A stretch of DNA of 9,952 bases from Deltaproteobacteria bacterium (GCA_016932235.1 JAFGDF010000034.1:1-9952); one strand, 5' to 3'. Positions 1 to 7,270 are shown, counted from the first letter of the stretch. Numbers and translations: made by a program. The notes: generated by a model from the sequence alone, not told the origin.

Positions 1-77
1 AATTATAAATAGCATTATCACCGGATAAATCAGGTTGCTTATAATAAATACTTCGGTTGCCACTGAAAATTAACAGG

Positions 78-109
78 AACCGCCAAGTCGCAAAGGTCGC
101 AAAGAAATA
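78..109 (+). repeat. Left terminal inverted repeat
   Basis: This 32-base repeat pairs with 303-334 with three mismatches. It contains three tandem heptamer-like units (cgccaag, cgcaaag, cgcaaag) spaced 8-9 bases apart. Confidence 0.8.
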
Positions 110-117
110 ATAATTTA

Positions 118-142
118 TCATTTGCCGGGTAACGGCAAATGA
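118..142. repeat. Hairpin inside the element, 10-bp stem
   Basis: tcatttgccg (118-127) is perfectly complementary to cggcaaatga (133-142) across a 5-base loop. No T-run follows on either strand, so it is probably not a terminator. Confidence 0.6.
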
Positions 143-151
143 AAATACCCA

Positions 152-168
152 TCCTGCCTTTGGCAGGA
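152..168. repeat. Hairpin inside the element, 7-bp stem
   Basis: tcctgcc (152-158) pairs perfectly with ggcagga (162-168) across a ttt loop. It lies 9 bases after the preceding hairpin. No U-tract follows. Confidence 0.5.
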
Positions 169-235
169 GAAAAACAAATAGATAACTCTTAATTATTGAT
201 AACTATGCTCAGCGCAACTGGATCCTTATTAACAA

Positions 236-253
236 TAAAAACGCCCGAAGGGC
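236..253 (-). terminator. Possible intrinsic terminator for the leftward operon
   Basis: On the minus strand, gccc-ttc-gggc (253-243) is followed by g and then ttttt (241-237). The stem is only 4 bp, but it is all G-C with a compact loop and a T-run. It lies about 205 bases past the stop codon of the last leftward gene, inside the repeat element. It is the only minus-strand hairpin I found in this stretch with a T-tract immediately after it. Confidence 0.35.
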
Positions 254-260
254 TGAGTTA

Positions 261-297
261 TTTACTGATCATGAATGTTTCTTACATGATCAGTAAA
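261..297. repeat. Perfect 13-bp stem hairpin near the right end of the element
   Basis: tttactgatcatg (261-273) is fully complementary to catgatcagtaaa (285-297), with an 11-base loop. The plus strand continues with a run of A, and the minus strand does not continue with a T-run, so neither direction gives a classic intrinsic terminator. It is the strongest secondary structure in the non-coding stretch. Confidence 0.65.
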
Positions 298-302
298 AAA
301 AA

Positions 303-334
303 TACTTCTTAGCGATCTTTGCGACTTGGCGGTT
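303..334 (-). repeat. Right terminal inverted repeat
   Basis: This is the reverse-complement partner of 78-109, with three mismatches in 32 bases. The outer 18 bases are identical to those of the left end. Confidence 0.8.
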
Positions 335-458
335 AAACCCTTCAATGCTTAAAAGCGTTTTCGGAAAAAAACGTACCACCCTGAATATTTATTATATCAA
401 TTCGCAGACTTTTACTCTCCTGTTGGAGGTTATCGAAATCCGGATCATCGCCCTGCCT

Positions 459-1121
459 TTAGACGGCTATTTTGGCAGGCAGGGTAAGCACAACCGCCCC
501 GCCCTTTTCATCCGTGTCAATCTTCGCCCCAAGATAACCGAGAAGATCCTCCACTGCATCTGATAACAGCCCTCTTACCGTCTCACCAACCTTTTCAAGC
601 CCTGAAAATCTGATCTGGGCTCCATCCACATGTTTTTTAACAATCATATCAACTGTTTTTTCCTTTCCTGCCGCCGACATTGCATAATCAAGACACAGAT
701 AGATGATATTTTCCAGAAGAAAAGGGCATGTTGTAATTTCTATTGTCTCCGACAGGGTGTTAAAAGACAGTGCGACTTCCCTCATTGCGGCGAATCTTCC
801 GGAAAGCGCTGCCACAAGCCTGAGGCATTCACCAACATCCACTGTCTTATAAACGTCATCCACGCTGTGGGCGAACCTGTTCATATTTCCTATAATGCCG
901 TCAGCCCGAAGGACCTGTTCCAGTATCTTTTCCGTCTGCCTGCTGATCCGCCCATGGTCAAGGGGTTGCCCCTTATCAGCCATAAGCAACAGATCCTTCA
1001 TCAGGCCGGCATTTTCATTAATAACAGCCAGCACATTCCGGATCTCATGGGATATGGAAGCGCTTATTTTTCCAAAAAAATTAAGGCTCATTTCATGTAT
1101 TCCGGAATCATCCATGGCCAT
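459..1121 (-). CDS. Small HExxN histidine-phosphoacceptor protein with degenerate ATPase domain
   Basis: About 220 residues, soluble, with no membrane segment. The N-terminus carries a HisKA-type dimerisation/phosphoacceptor helix with the motif SHEIRN (His near residue 25) followed by a long helical hairpin. It is clearly related to the neighbouring sensor kinase: VINENAGLMKDLL here against IINEKAGLIKDLF there. The C-terminal half sits where a HATPase domain should be but has decayed. The N-box asparagine before Ala is replaced (CLDYAMSAA), and no DxGxG, F-box or GxGLG motif can be found. It probably cannot bind ATP. It may act as a phosphotransferase, as Spo0B and ChpT do, or as a phosphatase, since the ExxN feature is kept. 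I chose the ATG at 1121, which overlaps the preceding stop as TGATG and lies 9 bases after a GGGGG ribosome-binding sequence. A TTG at 1124 is an alternative. It is the last gene of the operon. Confidence 0.85.
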   Translation of the reverse strand: MAMDDSGIHEMSLNFFGKISASISHEIRNVLAVINENAGLMKDLLLMADKGQPLDHGRISRQTEKILEQVLRADGIIGNMNRFAHSVDDVYKTVDVGECLRLVAALSGRFAAMREVALSFNTLSETIEITTCPFLLENIIYLCLDYAMSAAGKEKTVDMIVKKHVDGAQIRFSGLEKVGETVRGLLSDAVEDLLGYLGAKIDTDEKGGAVVLTLPAKIAV

Positions 1122-1504
1122 CAATCCGATCCCCCTTCATTTTCCATGATATCCTCCATTTTTTTAATGAGATCCTCTATATTAACTGGTTTTACAAGAT
1201 AGTATTCCGGACCAGCCTCTGCCGAACCTGCCTGAAAATCCTGTTCCGAACCGTGTCCGGTAATAAATATGAATCTCATTCCTGGATGCTTCTCTTCCAT
1301 CCTTTTTTTCAACTCTATGCCGCTCGTCCTTGGAATCTTCACATCCAGAACCGCAACATCATATTGACCTTTATCCAGCTTTTGAATGGCATCTTCGGCA
1401 CTGCTTGCCCAGTCCGAGTGGATACCCCTCAGCGACAACCTTTCCGACAGAGTTGATACAAGTTCCACTTCATCGTCCACCAACAGGACCCTTATTTTTT
1501 TCAT
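1121..1504 (-). CDS. Stand-alone response regulator receiver domain protein
   Basis: 127 residues, essentially only a CheY-like receiver domain. Visible catalytic residues are the acidic pair in LLVDDE (10-11), the phosphoacceptor Asp54 in VLDVKIP, Thr82 in FITGHG and Lys105 in LVKPV. There is no DNA-binding or enzymatic output domain, so it must act by protein contact or as a phosphorelay intermediate. The start overlaps the upstream kinase stop codon as ATGA, with an AAGGAG ribosome-binding sequence inside the kinase gene. The downstream gene overlaps its stop. It is similar to the receiver at the end of the 3245-4468 protein (shared LVDDE, TLSERL and TGHGSE), suggesting duplication. Its most likely kinase partner is the sensor kinase immediately upstream. 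Confidence 0.92.
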   Translation of the reverse strand: MKKIRVLLVDDEVELVSTLSERLSLRGIHSDWASSAEDAIQKLDKGQYDVAVLDVKIPRTSGIELKKRMEEKHPGMRFIFITGHGSEQDFQAGSAEAGPEYYLVKPVNIEDLIKKMEDIMENEGGSD

Positions 1505-3231
1505 CCCGTCTTCTCCTTGTTAAGAGGTATTGTTATATTGAAGGTCGTCCCCTTGTTTAACTCGCTTGAAACGTCGATATTTCCACCTATCTCCTGAATT
1601 AGATTATAGGTAATGGAAAGCCCCAGGCCTGTTCCCCCCTGACCCGTCTTTGTCGAAAAAAAAGGCTCGAATATCCGGTTCAGATCCTCTTTTCCAATCC
1701 CGCATCCGTCATCGCTGAATGTCACGTTAACATTCCGTTTATCATCCTTTTTTGCCCTTATCTCAAGGTGACCCCCGTCTTCCACGGCAGCCAGTGCGTT
1801 GTTGATAATATTGAGAAAGATCTGTTGCAGTTTTCCCCGGTCACTCTCAAATACGGGGATATCCTCGTCAACTTGCAGGACAACATCTATTCCCCTTAAC
1901 TCCGCCTCCTTACTCACGAACCCGAGGACCTCCTGAATAGCCGTTTTAAGATCAATGGGTTCAATACTGGCCTGAAGGTTCCGGGCAAAAGTCAAAAGTC
2001 TTTTGGTGATTCTTCCCGTTCTCTGGACGGAATTGAGGATCGAATCTACAAGCACTATAAGCTTATCATCCGTCTCATACTCTTTTTTAATCATGAACAG
2101 GTCTTTGATAAGACCGGCCTTCTCATTTATGATCGCCAGGGGATTATTGATTTCGTGTGCAACACTCGCGGCGATGCGACCGATGGACGCCATCTTATTC
2201 GAGTATTCCACCTGGTGAAATGTCATGACCCGCTTCTCATCGACAATCTTTATCTTTTTTATCATATAGCCGGCCGTTTTCAGGATAACCGTCAGGATAA
2301 CCGTAATACTGAGGATCAGAAATACAATCAGTTTTACCCTGGTCCTGTACCATGGGTTCATCAGTTCATATTTATTTTTAACAATCATGAGGATAAACGG
2401 GGATTCGTCGATAAATCCGTAGCCGACAACAAGCTCTTTCCCTTGCTGGTCCTTCATCTCAAGCACCCTGCTGGTGGAAGAATACTGCGGGACAGGCAGG
2501 TACAGCTTTTCAAGAATATTTCCAAAGTACTTTGTTGAGGTCTGGAGCATTCCCTCGTGATTGATTAAAAAGGCGTCCCCCATACCGCTTAGTTCCAGGT
2601 TGGAAAGGAGATCTTCGAAGGGGGCTATACTGAAACTTGCCCTGAGTATATAGAAAGAGCCGTCCGGTTCATCATTTTTAACGGCAATAATTATATGGGG
2701 CACATTACGGTATCCAAGAAACACATCACTGATATCCACTCCATGCTTCACGACCTTTCTATACCATTCCTGACCGCTGTAATCCTTCCCCTCAAGCCGG
2801 TAAGGGCCTACATAGGTCCTCTGGAAGCCTGCTGAATCAATAAGGCCGAGATCCACAAACCCGCCTCCGAAGCTCTTTTGAAGGTTTATCAGTATGAGAG
2901 AAAGCCTTTCCTTATCATTCAATATCTCAAGACTGTTGTCATGTATGATAAAATCGATGGCGGATTTACGTTCAGTCAAAAAAAATGATATTGTTCTGCG
3001 TGTGTTCGACACAATGCGCGTCGTCCGAAGTAGAAATTCCGACTCGATCGCCCTCTGTGTGACCTGATAATCCACAAAGGTAATAATGACAAGGGGTATA
3101 AGAGAAACCCCTCCGGTAAGGATAACGACAATCCGCCAGATGCGACGGTAGTTAAATAGATACCTGCCCCTGAAGACCGGCGCATCATCCTTGCCCCAGA
3201 AGGTCTCTTTTATTTTTTTCAAGATATTCAT
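1501..3231 (-). CDS. Membrane sensor histidine kinase with Cache-like periplasmic domain
   Basis: 576 residues. Order: short cytoplasmic N-terminus, transmembrane helix at about 31-53, an extracytoplasmic region at about 55-297 resembling a double Cache sensor (for example DLGLIDSAG near 127 and DVFLGYRNVPHIIIAVK near 169-185), a second transmembrane helix at about 299-322, a short linker without an obvious HAMP domain, HisKA with His359 in VAHEINNP, and a complete HATPase domain. ATP-binding motifs are intact: N-box LNIINNALAA (473-482), G1 DDGCGI (508-512), FEPFFSTK (521-528) and GTGLGLS (533-539). It should sense a small extracellular ligand and phosphorylate a receiver. It starts 13 nt after the preceding stop codon, with a weak CAGGGC ribosome-binding sequence, and its stop overlaps the next receiver gene. 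The ligand cannot be deduced. The operon context hints at an anion or other substrate linked to the SulP transporter. Confidence 0.93.
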   Translation of the reverse strand: MNILKKIKETFWGKDDAPVFRGRYLFNYRRIWRIVVILTGGVSLIPLVIITFVDYQVTQRAIESEFLLRTTRIVSNTRRTISFFLTERKSAIDFIIHDNSLEILNDKERLSLILINLQKSFGGGFVDLGLIDSAGFQRTYVGPYRLEGKDYSGQEWYRKVVKHGVDISDVFLGYRNVPHIIIAVKNDEPDGSFYILRASFSIAPFEDLLSNLELSGMGDAFLINHEGMLQTSTKYFGNILEKLYLPVPQYSSTSRVLEMKDQQGKELVVGYGFIDESPFILMIVKNKYELMNPWYRTRVKLIVFLILSITVILTVILKTAGYMIKKIKIVDEKRVMTFHQVEYSNKMASIGRIAASVAHEINNPLAIINEKAGLIKDLFMIKKEYETDDKLIVLVDSILNSVQRTGRITKRLLTFARNLQASIEPIDLKTAIQEVLGFVSKEAELRGIDVVLQVDEDIPVFESDRGKLQQIFLNIINNALAAVEDGGHLEIRAKKDDKRNVNVTFSDDGCGIGKEDLNRIFEPFFSTKTGQGGTGLGLSITYNLIQEIGGNIDVSSELNKGTTFNITIPLNKEKTG

Positions 3232-3244
3232 GCCCTGAAATCCG

Positions 3245-4468
3245 TTATCTTTCCTGCCTTTTCTGTTTTATCTTATCATTTGCCCTTTTTATCGTATCGC
3301 TTAAAGCCTCTATATCCACAGGTTTGTGGAGATAGGCGAATGCCCCCAGATCCATACAGGTCTCCCTGTCGGCTTCCGATCCATGGCCCGTCAGAATGAT
3401 GACTTCGATATCCGGCTGGGTCGCTTTAACCCTTTTAAGGACTTCAATCCCATCGATGCCGGGCATCCTCAGATCAAGGATCATTACCTCTGGTTCGTCT
3501 TCCTTGATCAATTCCAGGGCTGACTCCCCGTCATAGGCTACTGCCGATCCCATATCCCTCATGAGTAACCGCTCGGACAGGGTCTGGACAAATTCCCGTT
3601 CATCATCCACAAGCAAAACCTTCGAGGGTATCTCAAAATCGTATTTCCTGTAGATATCCGCCTGGTGAAATCCCGGGCCAACCTTTGTCGTGACACCATT
3701 AACCCCCGGAACTTTCCTGGTGATGGTCCTGAGTTCCTCTTCCAGCCTGGTCAGCATGAGTACGTGCTTGTTAATTGTCAAAGTTATATTTCCGCTTTTT
3801 GCCTTTACACCGACATTATGCCCCTCTTTTGATAGTTCCGCTTCAACAGTGGCGGAGAGGATGAAATCTTCCACCGCCTCCTGTGTCTGCTTTCTGAATT
3901 TGAGGACCTCGTTCTCCAAATTTTTATGAACAAGCTCAAGAATTTCGATATCCGTAACTTTATCCGTCGGAATAACAATATCATAAAGTGAAGGATCCCA
4001 TGGATCATTTACCCCGGATATGGAATTTACCCAGGCGGCGCGGTCTTCATCCATTTTATGGATCAGTTTAACCGCCTCATTTTCCGACATCAGTTCTTCT
4101 CCGGTTGCTATTGCCACCCTGGATTTCATTTCACCTATAAGGCACAACCGCAGTACATGGTTTATGTCTTTTGGAATTAACTGACCTGTAAAGCCTTCAA
4201 TGACGAGGTTATCATCAGCAAGTATTTTAGCCAGCGCCAGTTTCAGGTGGGCGATTGAACGCTCCCTTTCATGGGTAAATTTATTGAAGACCGAGGTCCT
4301 GGAAGAAAATGCGCGTGCTATTTTATCTTCTGATATCCCTGATATCCGACTTGCCTTGTGGATCAGATCGCTGTCCCTGACCAGTCGTGATCCGGTACTT
4401 ACAGTCAACTTTTCGACTATAGGCTCTTCCCTGCAGAAAATTGTGCTGAATATGCTTATTATTGCCAT
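3245..4468 (-). CDS. Cytidylate-kinase-like / BON / response-regulator receiver fusion
   Basis: 407 residues in three parts. Residues 1-190 resemble the cytidylate-kinase-like family: MAIISI start, FNKFTHERERSIAHL, VIEGFTGQLIPKDINHVLRL, DEDRAAWV and DPSLYDIVI. The nucleotide-binding P-loop is not recognisable: residues 7-20 lack the glycine-rich GSGG-type or GK[ST] signature. Residues about 200-265 look like a BON-type fold (ITLTINKHVLML, then VPGVNGVTTKVG). Residues 283-400 form a receiver domain with Asp288/Asp289, phosphoacceptor Asp332 in ILDLRMPG, Thr360 and Lys382. The enzyme-like part is probably a sensor or protein-binding module rather than an active kinase, with its state controlled by receiver phosphorylation. 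A GGGGGT ribosome-binding sequence precedes the ATG. It sits 26 nt after the transporter gene and 13 nt before the sensor kinase gene. Confidence 0.85.
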   Translation of the reverse strand: MAIISIFSTIFCREEPIVEKLTVSTGSRLVRDSDLIHKASRISGISEDKIARAFSSRTSVFNKFTHERERSIAHLKLALAKILADDNLVIEGFTGQLIPKDINHVLRLCLIGEMKSRVAIATGEELMSENEAVKLIHKMDEDRAAWVNSISGVNDPWDPSLYDIVIPTDKVTDIEILELVHKNLENEVLKFRKQTQEAVEDFILSATVEAELSKEGHNVGVKAKSGNITLTINKHVLMLTRLEEELRTITRKVPGVNGVTTKVGPGFHQADIYRKYDFEIPSKVLLVDDEREFVQTLSERLLMRDMGSAVAYDGESALELIKEDEPEVMILDLRMPGIDGIEVLKRVKATQPDIEVIILTGHGSEADRETCMDLGAFAYLHKPVDIEALSDTIKRANDKIKQKRQER

Positions 4469-4494
4469 TTAAACCCCCTCTGATAATAAATCCA

Positions 4495-6630
4495 TTATGA
4501 AAGAAGGCACGAAGTCCTGAGTGGACATAAATGCTCCTCCTCATTTGAATCGTGCGTCTCATCGTATACATTCTCGATCGCCCTTTCCATTGTGGAATAG
4601 ATTCGGTTTTCACCGATTTTTTCAGGTAAGTGCGTACGTTTAAAAACCTCCATAACTGTTTCATTGACGCCGCTCATTGAAATATCCAGGCCTGCGCTCC
4701 TGACCCTGTCGATCAGCAGGGATAGGGTCTCCTCGCCCGAGGCGTCAATATCATTAATACCGTTGGATACGATAACGATATGTTTGAGCTTTTTTTTCGC
4801 GCGCATTATCTCCATGATCTTATCTTCCAGATAGCTGGCATTGGCAAAAAAAAGCGGACCGTCGAACCTAACCATTGAGATATACTCACACTCTTTCAGT
4901 CCATGGATCGCCGCGCATCTCAATGCCTGGTCTTCGGCCCTGGAAAGGGTTGCCACACCCGGCCTCATGCTTTTATAAAAAAAGACAAGCAATGAGAGCG
5001 CAACACCGATCATGATTCCCCTGTCCAGATGAGGTGCGAAAACCAGGGTACCAATGAAGGATATGACGGAGATAACTCCATCGTACCACTGGGCTTCCCA
5101 GGCATGGACAAAACCTGATATATTCAGAAGGCCTATAACCGCCATCATTATAACCGCGGCCAGAACCGACTGGGGAAGATGATACAGCAGGGGAGTGAAA
5201 AACATCAGCACTATTACCACGGCCAGACTTGTAAAGACACTTGATAACCCTGTAGGTGCGCCCGCCTGAAGATTCACCGCCGACCTGGAAAACGAACCCG
5301 AAGTCGGATAGCTCTTGGAAATGGAACCTAATATATTCGCCATTCCCTGGCCTATAAGCTCCTGGTTCGGGTCCAGGCGCTGGCCCGTTTTTCCCGCTAT
5401 GGCCTTGGCTATGGAAATGGCCTCCATAAAACCCAGGAGTGAGATAATAGCGGCATAGGGCAGTAGATACATAATAATATTAAAATCAAGCTTTGGTATG
5501 GAGAAGGAAGGAAGGCCTTTTGGTATGGCGCCTACGACCGCGCCTCCTCCCATCATAATGACGCCATCTTCTTGCAGATGATTATTCCCCGCCTTGATAC
5601 GCCAGATATTATCCTCTGCATCTATTCCTGCGGGAACCGCTTCTTTAGGATAGAATTTCATCAGACCATCAGGTTGAGTAACAGCCCTGAGATGAAGATT
5701 TCTTATCTCCTCCCGATATGAATGGATATCCTGTTTTAAGCGTTCTATCTCCATATCGATTCTCTCCGCGGCAAATTGGTTCTCGAGAATTCCATAGCCA
5801 TCATGTTCTTTTTTTGCCCTTCCAAGCTCTTCAAAGACCCTGGTCCGTTCCATACCAAGCCGGTCTATTTCATCTATTCCCCTGTTAAAGTTCTCGATAA
5901 GATTCCGGACTTCCGGGGATTCAATGGCGCTGATATTGATACTTTTATTATTTTCGAAGTTTATGGCCCAGGAAAGGAATGTGGTGATGAGCACTGCTAC
6001 AAGGACATTCGGTATCCTCGGAGAGATCCATCTCAGACCGTACATAATGGCAAAGGCCAGCGCCCCCATAAAAAATGTGGGCCAGTGTGTATAGTAAAAA
6101 GCGGATTGAACGACCCTGATTATGGTATCGTAATGGTGTTCTCCACTGTCCACATACACACCGAACAACTTGGACAGTTGTGAAGATGCAATTATGAGGG
6201 CCCCCGCGTTCGTGAATCCGTTTACTACCGGATGGGAAAGAAAATTTACAACCAATCCCAGGCGAAGGATACCCAGGGATAACTGAAAAACTCCTACAAT
6301 CATGGCCAGAAGCACGGCATATCCTATATATCCTGGACTTCCCGCAGTGGCAAGGGGTTCGAGAGATGCAGCCGTCATAAGGGAAACAATCGCCACGGGC
6401 CCTGTGGCCAGTTGTCGGCTCGAACCGAAAAGTGCCGCGACCATGGGGGGTAAAAATGACGCGTAAAGTCCATAATAAGGTGGAAGACCGGCTAACTGGG
6501 CATAGGCCATTGACTGGGGAATCAGAACAAGGGCTACGGTCAAACCGGAAATGCCGTCCCGCCTCAACTTGTCATAAGAGTAATCTTTAAACCAATCAAG
6601 AAAAGGAAATAATTTTTTAAGCATAAACAT
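4495..6630 (-). CDS. SulP/SLC26-family anion transporter with STAS domain and coiled-coil insert
   Basis: 711 residues to the first ATG. The N-terminal half has the SulP signature region LIPQSMAYAQLAGLP and YYGLYASF (36-59) and many hydrophobic helices. The second half has LDPNQELIGQGMANI (419-433) and YPTSGSFSRSAVN (441-453), the conserved substrate-site region of the family. A STAS domain follows (about 560-690) with DASGEETL (628-635), a position that is phosphorylated in related anti-sigma antagonists. The family carries sulfate, bicarbonate or other anions; the substrate here is not certain. An unusual insert of about 130 hydrophilic residues (about 226-360, heptad-like at 240-312) separates the helix ending near 223 from VVGAIPKGLPSF (365-376). 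By family topology it would lie in the TM7-TM8 loop outside the membrane. The listed ATG abuts a CAGGGG ribosome-binding sequence; the second ATG (6624) has better 6-nt spacing and is the more likely start. Confidence 0.93.
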   Translation of the reverse strand: MFMLKKLFPFLDWFKDYSYDKLRRDGISGLTVALVLIPQSMAYAQLAGLPPYYGLYASFLPPMVAALFGSSRQLATGPVAIVSLMTAASLEPLATAGSPGYIGYAVLLAMIVGVFQLSLGILRLGLVVNFLSHPVVNGFTNAGALIIASSQLSKLFGVYVDSGEHHYDTIIRVVQSAFYYTHWPTFFMGALAFAIMYGLRWISPRIPNVLVAVLITTFLSWAINFENNKSINISAIESPEVRNLIENFNRGIDEIDRLGMERTRVFEELGRAKKEHDGYGILENQFAAERIDMEIERLKQDIHSYREEIRNLHLRAVTQPDGLMKFYPKEAVPAGIDAEDNIWRIKAGNNHLQEDGVIMMGGGAVVGAIPKGLPSFSIPKLDFNIIMYLLPYAAIISLLGFMEAISIAKAIAGKTGQRLDPNQELIGQGMANILGSISKSYPTSGSFSRSAVNLQAGAPTGLSSVFTSLAVVIVLMFFTPLLYHLPQSVLAAVIMMAVIGLLNISGFVHAWEAQWYDGVISVISFIGTLVFAPHLDRGIMIGVALSLLVFFYKSMRPGVATLSRAEDQALRCAAIHGLKECEYISMVRFDGPLFFANASYLEDKIMEIMRAKKKLKHIVIVSNGINDIDASGEETLSLLIDRVRSAGLDISMSGVNETVMEVFKRTHLPEKIGENRIYSTMERAIENVYDETHDSNEEEHLCPLRTSCLLS

Positions 6631-6635
6631 CCCCT
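6631..6635 (-). promoter_or_regulatory. Ribosome-binding sequence deciding the transporter start
   Basis: AGGGG on the minus strand touches the first ATG (6630-6628), which leaves no spacer. It lies 6 nt from the second in-frame ATG (6624-6622). The second ATG is therefore the likelier start and shortens the protein by two residues. Confidence 0.55.
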
Positions 6636-6640
6636 GTTTT

Positions 6641-7231
6641 TTAAATCTTTCGATCTGCCAGGATCCTGTGGCAGGCGTTTATCAGTTCAGAGTAAAGTGC
6701 TCCTGCGTCATAAAGGCTATATGTGTTAAAACGTACAACGGCATCCACCATTGCGAAAATAATCATACCTGTCTTTCTTGGGTGAATATCCTTCTCAATG
6801 GATCCATCCTCCCGGCCAAGTATTATGGCCCGCTCAAAAAGCTCCACAAGGCAATTATATATTTCCTCCAGGTACTCTCTACAAATAGGGTTGACCTTGG
6901 ATAATTCATAGGCATCATGCCTGTGAAGGAGTAGAAATCGATCCTCCATTGAACCGGCCAGGTAAAGATAAAAAGAGATAACATTATCTACCATTTCCAT
7001 GCCGTTTTCAAAATCTTTTTCTTCTATATAATGCTTGAATTCATCAACTATACTGTCTTTAAATTCCTTTAATATGGCTAAAAAAAGCTCTTCTTTGCTC
7101 TTAAAATGGTAAAAAATAGTCCCTTCGGCTGCTCCTGTAGCTCTGGATATCTCTGAGATAGAAGTATCTTTGAATCCTTTTTCAGAAAAAAGCCTTGTCG
7201 CTGAATTAAGAATAGCTTCCTTTTTTTTCAT
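6641..7231 (-). CDS. TetR/AcrR-family transcriptional regulator (first gene of the leftward operon)
   Basis: 196 residues, a normal TetR length. The N-terminal helix-turn-helix is typical: AILNSATRLFSEKGF, TSISEISRATGAAEGTIFYHFKSKEELF (residues 6-50). The remaining helices form the usual ligand-binding and dimerisation domain, whose ligand cannot be read. It is the first gene of the minus-strand operon, with the transporter ATG only 10 nt past its stop codon. A consensus-like promoter (7271-7299) and a palindrome at the start point (7256-7269) precede it, strongly suggesting that it represses its own operon. The start is followed by a run of eight A residues (MKKK). The ribosome-binding sequence is weak (TGGAATTGGT before the ATG). 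Family assignment is secure; the target and effector are inferred. Confidence 0.93.
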   Translation of the reverse strand: MKKKEAILNSATRLFSEKGFKDTSISEISRATGAAEGTIFYHFKSKEELFLAILKEFKDSIVDEFKHYIEEKDFENGMEMVDNVISFYLYLAGSMEDRFLLLHRHDAYELSKVNPICREYLEEIYNCLVELFERAIILGREDGSIEKDIHPRKTGMIIFAMVDAVVRFNTYSLYDAGALYSELINACHRILADRKI

Positions 7232-7255
7232 ACCAATTCCACAATAGATTTTTAT

Positions 7256-7269
7256 ACTGAGTGCTCAGT
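7256..7269. promoter_or_regulatory. Palindromic operator candidate for the leftward TetR gene
   Basis: actgag-tg-ctcagt is a perfect 6+6 palindrome with a 2-bp centre. It lies directly after the -10 box of the leftward promoter, so it covers the expected transcription start, and it is 24 nt upstream of the regulator start codon. Size and symmetry suit a TetR dimer, and bound protein would block the promoter. Confidence 0.6.
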
Positions 7270-7270
7270 C

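Larger units (their letters stand above)
78..334. mobile_element. MITE-like element with 32-bp terminal inverted repeats
   Basis: The left end (78-109) and the right end read in reverse (334-303) match at 29 of 32 positions. They share the 18-base core aaccgccaagtcgcaaag. Each end carries three phased copies of a CGCMAAG-like heptamer. The 257-bp interior codes for nothing convincing and is rich in hairpins (118-142, 152-168, 243-253, 261-297). No transposase gene is present and I see no clear target-site duplication. The shape fits a non-autonomous miniature element or a dispersed intergenic repeat. From memory, similar gcaaag-rich repeats are scattered in many bacterial genomes, but copy number cannot be judged from one window. 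Confidence 0.6.

Noticed and set aside
261..297. 13-bp hairpin as an intrinsic terminator
   Set aside because: The strand that reads out of the leftward operon has its T-run before the stem rather than after it, and the plus strand continues in A, so neither direction fits.
78..334. CRISPR array or origin iterons
   Set aside because: The heptamer-like units are too few and too short, and the ends are inverted rather than direct repeats. There are no regular spacers and no replication or cas gene nearby.
451..484. Inverted repeat ccctgcc / ggcaggg around the stop codon of the kinase-like gene
   Set aside because: The loop is 20 nt, the stem is 7 bp, and no T-run follows on the minus strand, so it is not convincing as a terminator.
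345..563. Plus-strand open frame of 72 codons
   Set aside because: Its second half lies antisense to the conserved C-terminus of the ATPase-less kinase-like gene, the translation resembles no family, and there is no ribosome-binding sequence.
630..1202. Plus-strand open frame of 190 codons
   Set aside because: It is antisense to the kinase-like gene and to the end of the receiver gene, both with clear family motifs. The translation has the cysteine- and histidine-rich look of a shadow frame.
5776..6183. Plus-strand open frame of 135 codons
   Set aside because: It is fully antisense to the SulP transporter, including its coiled-coil insert and membrane helices.
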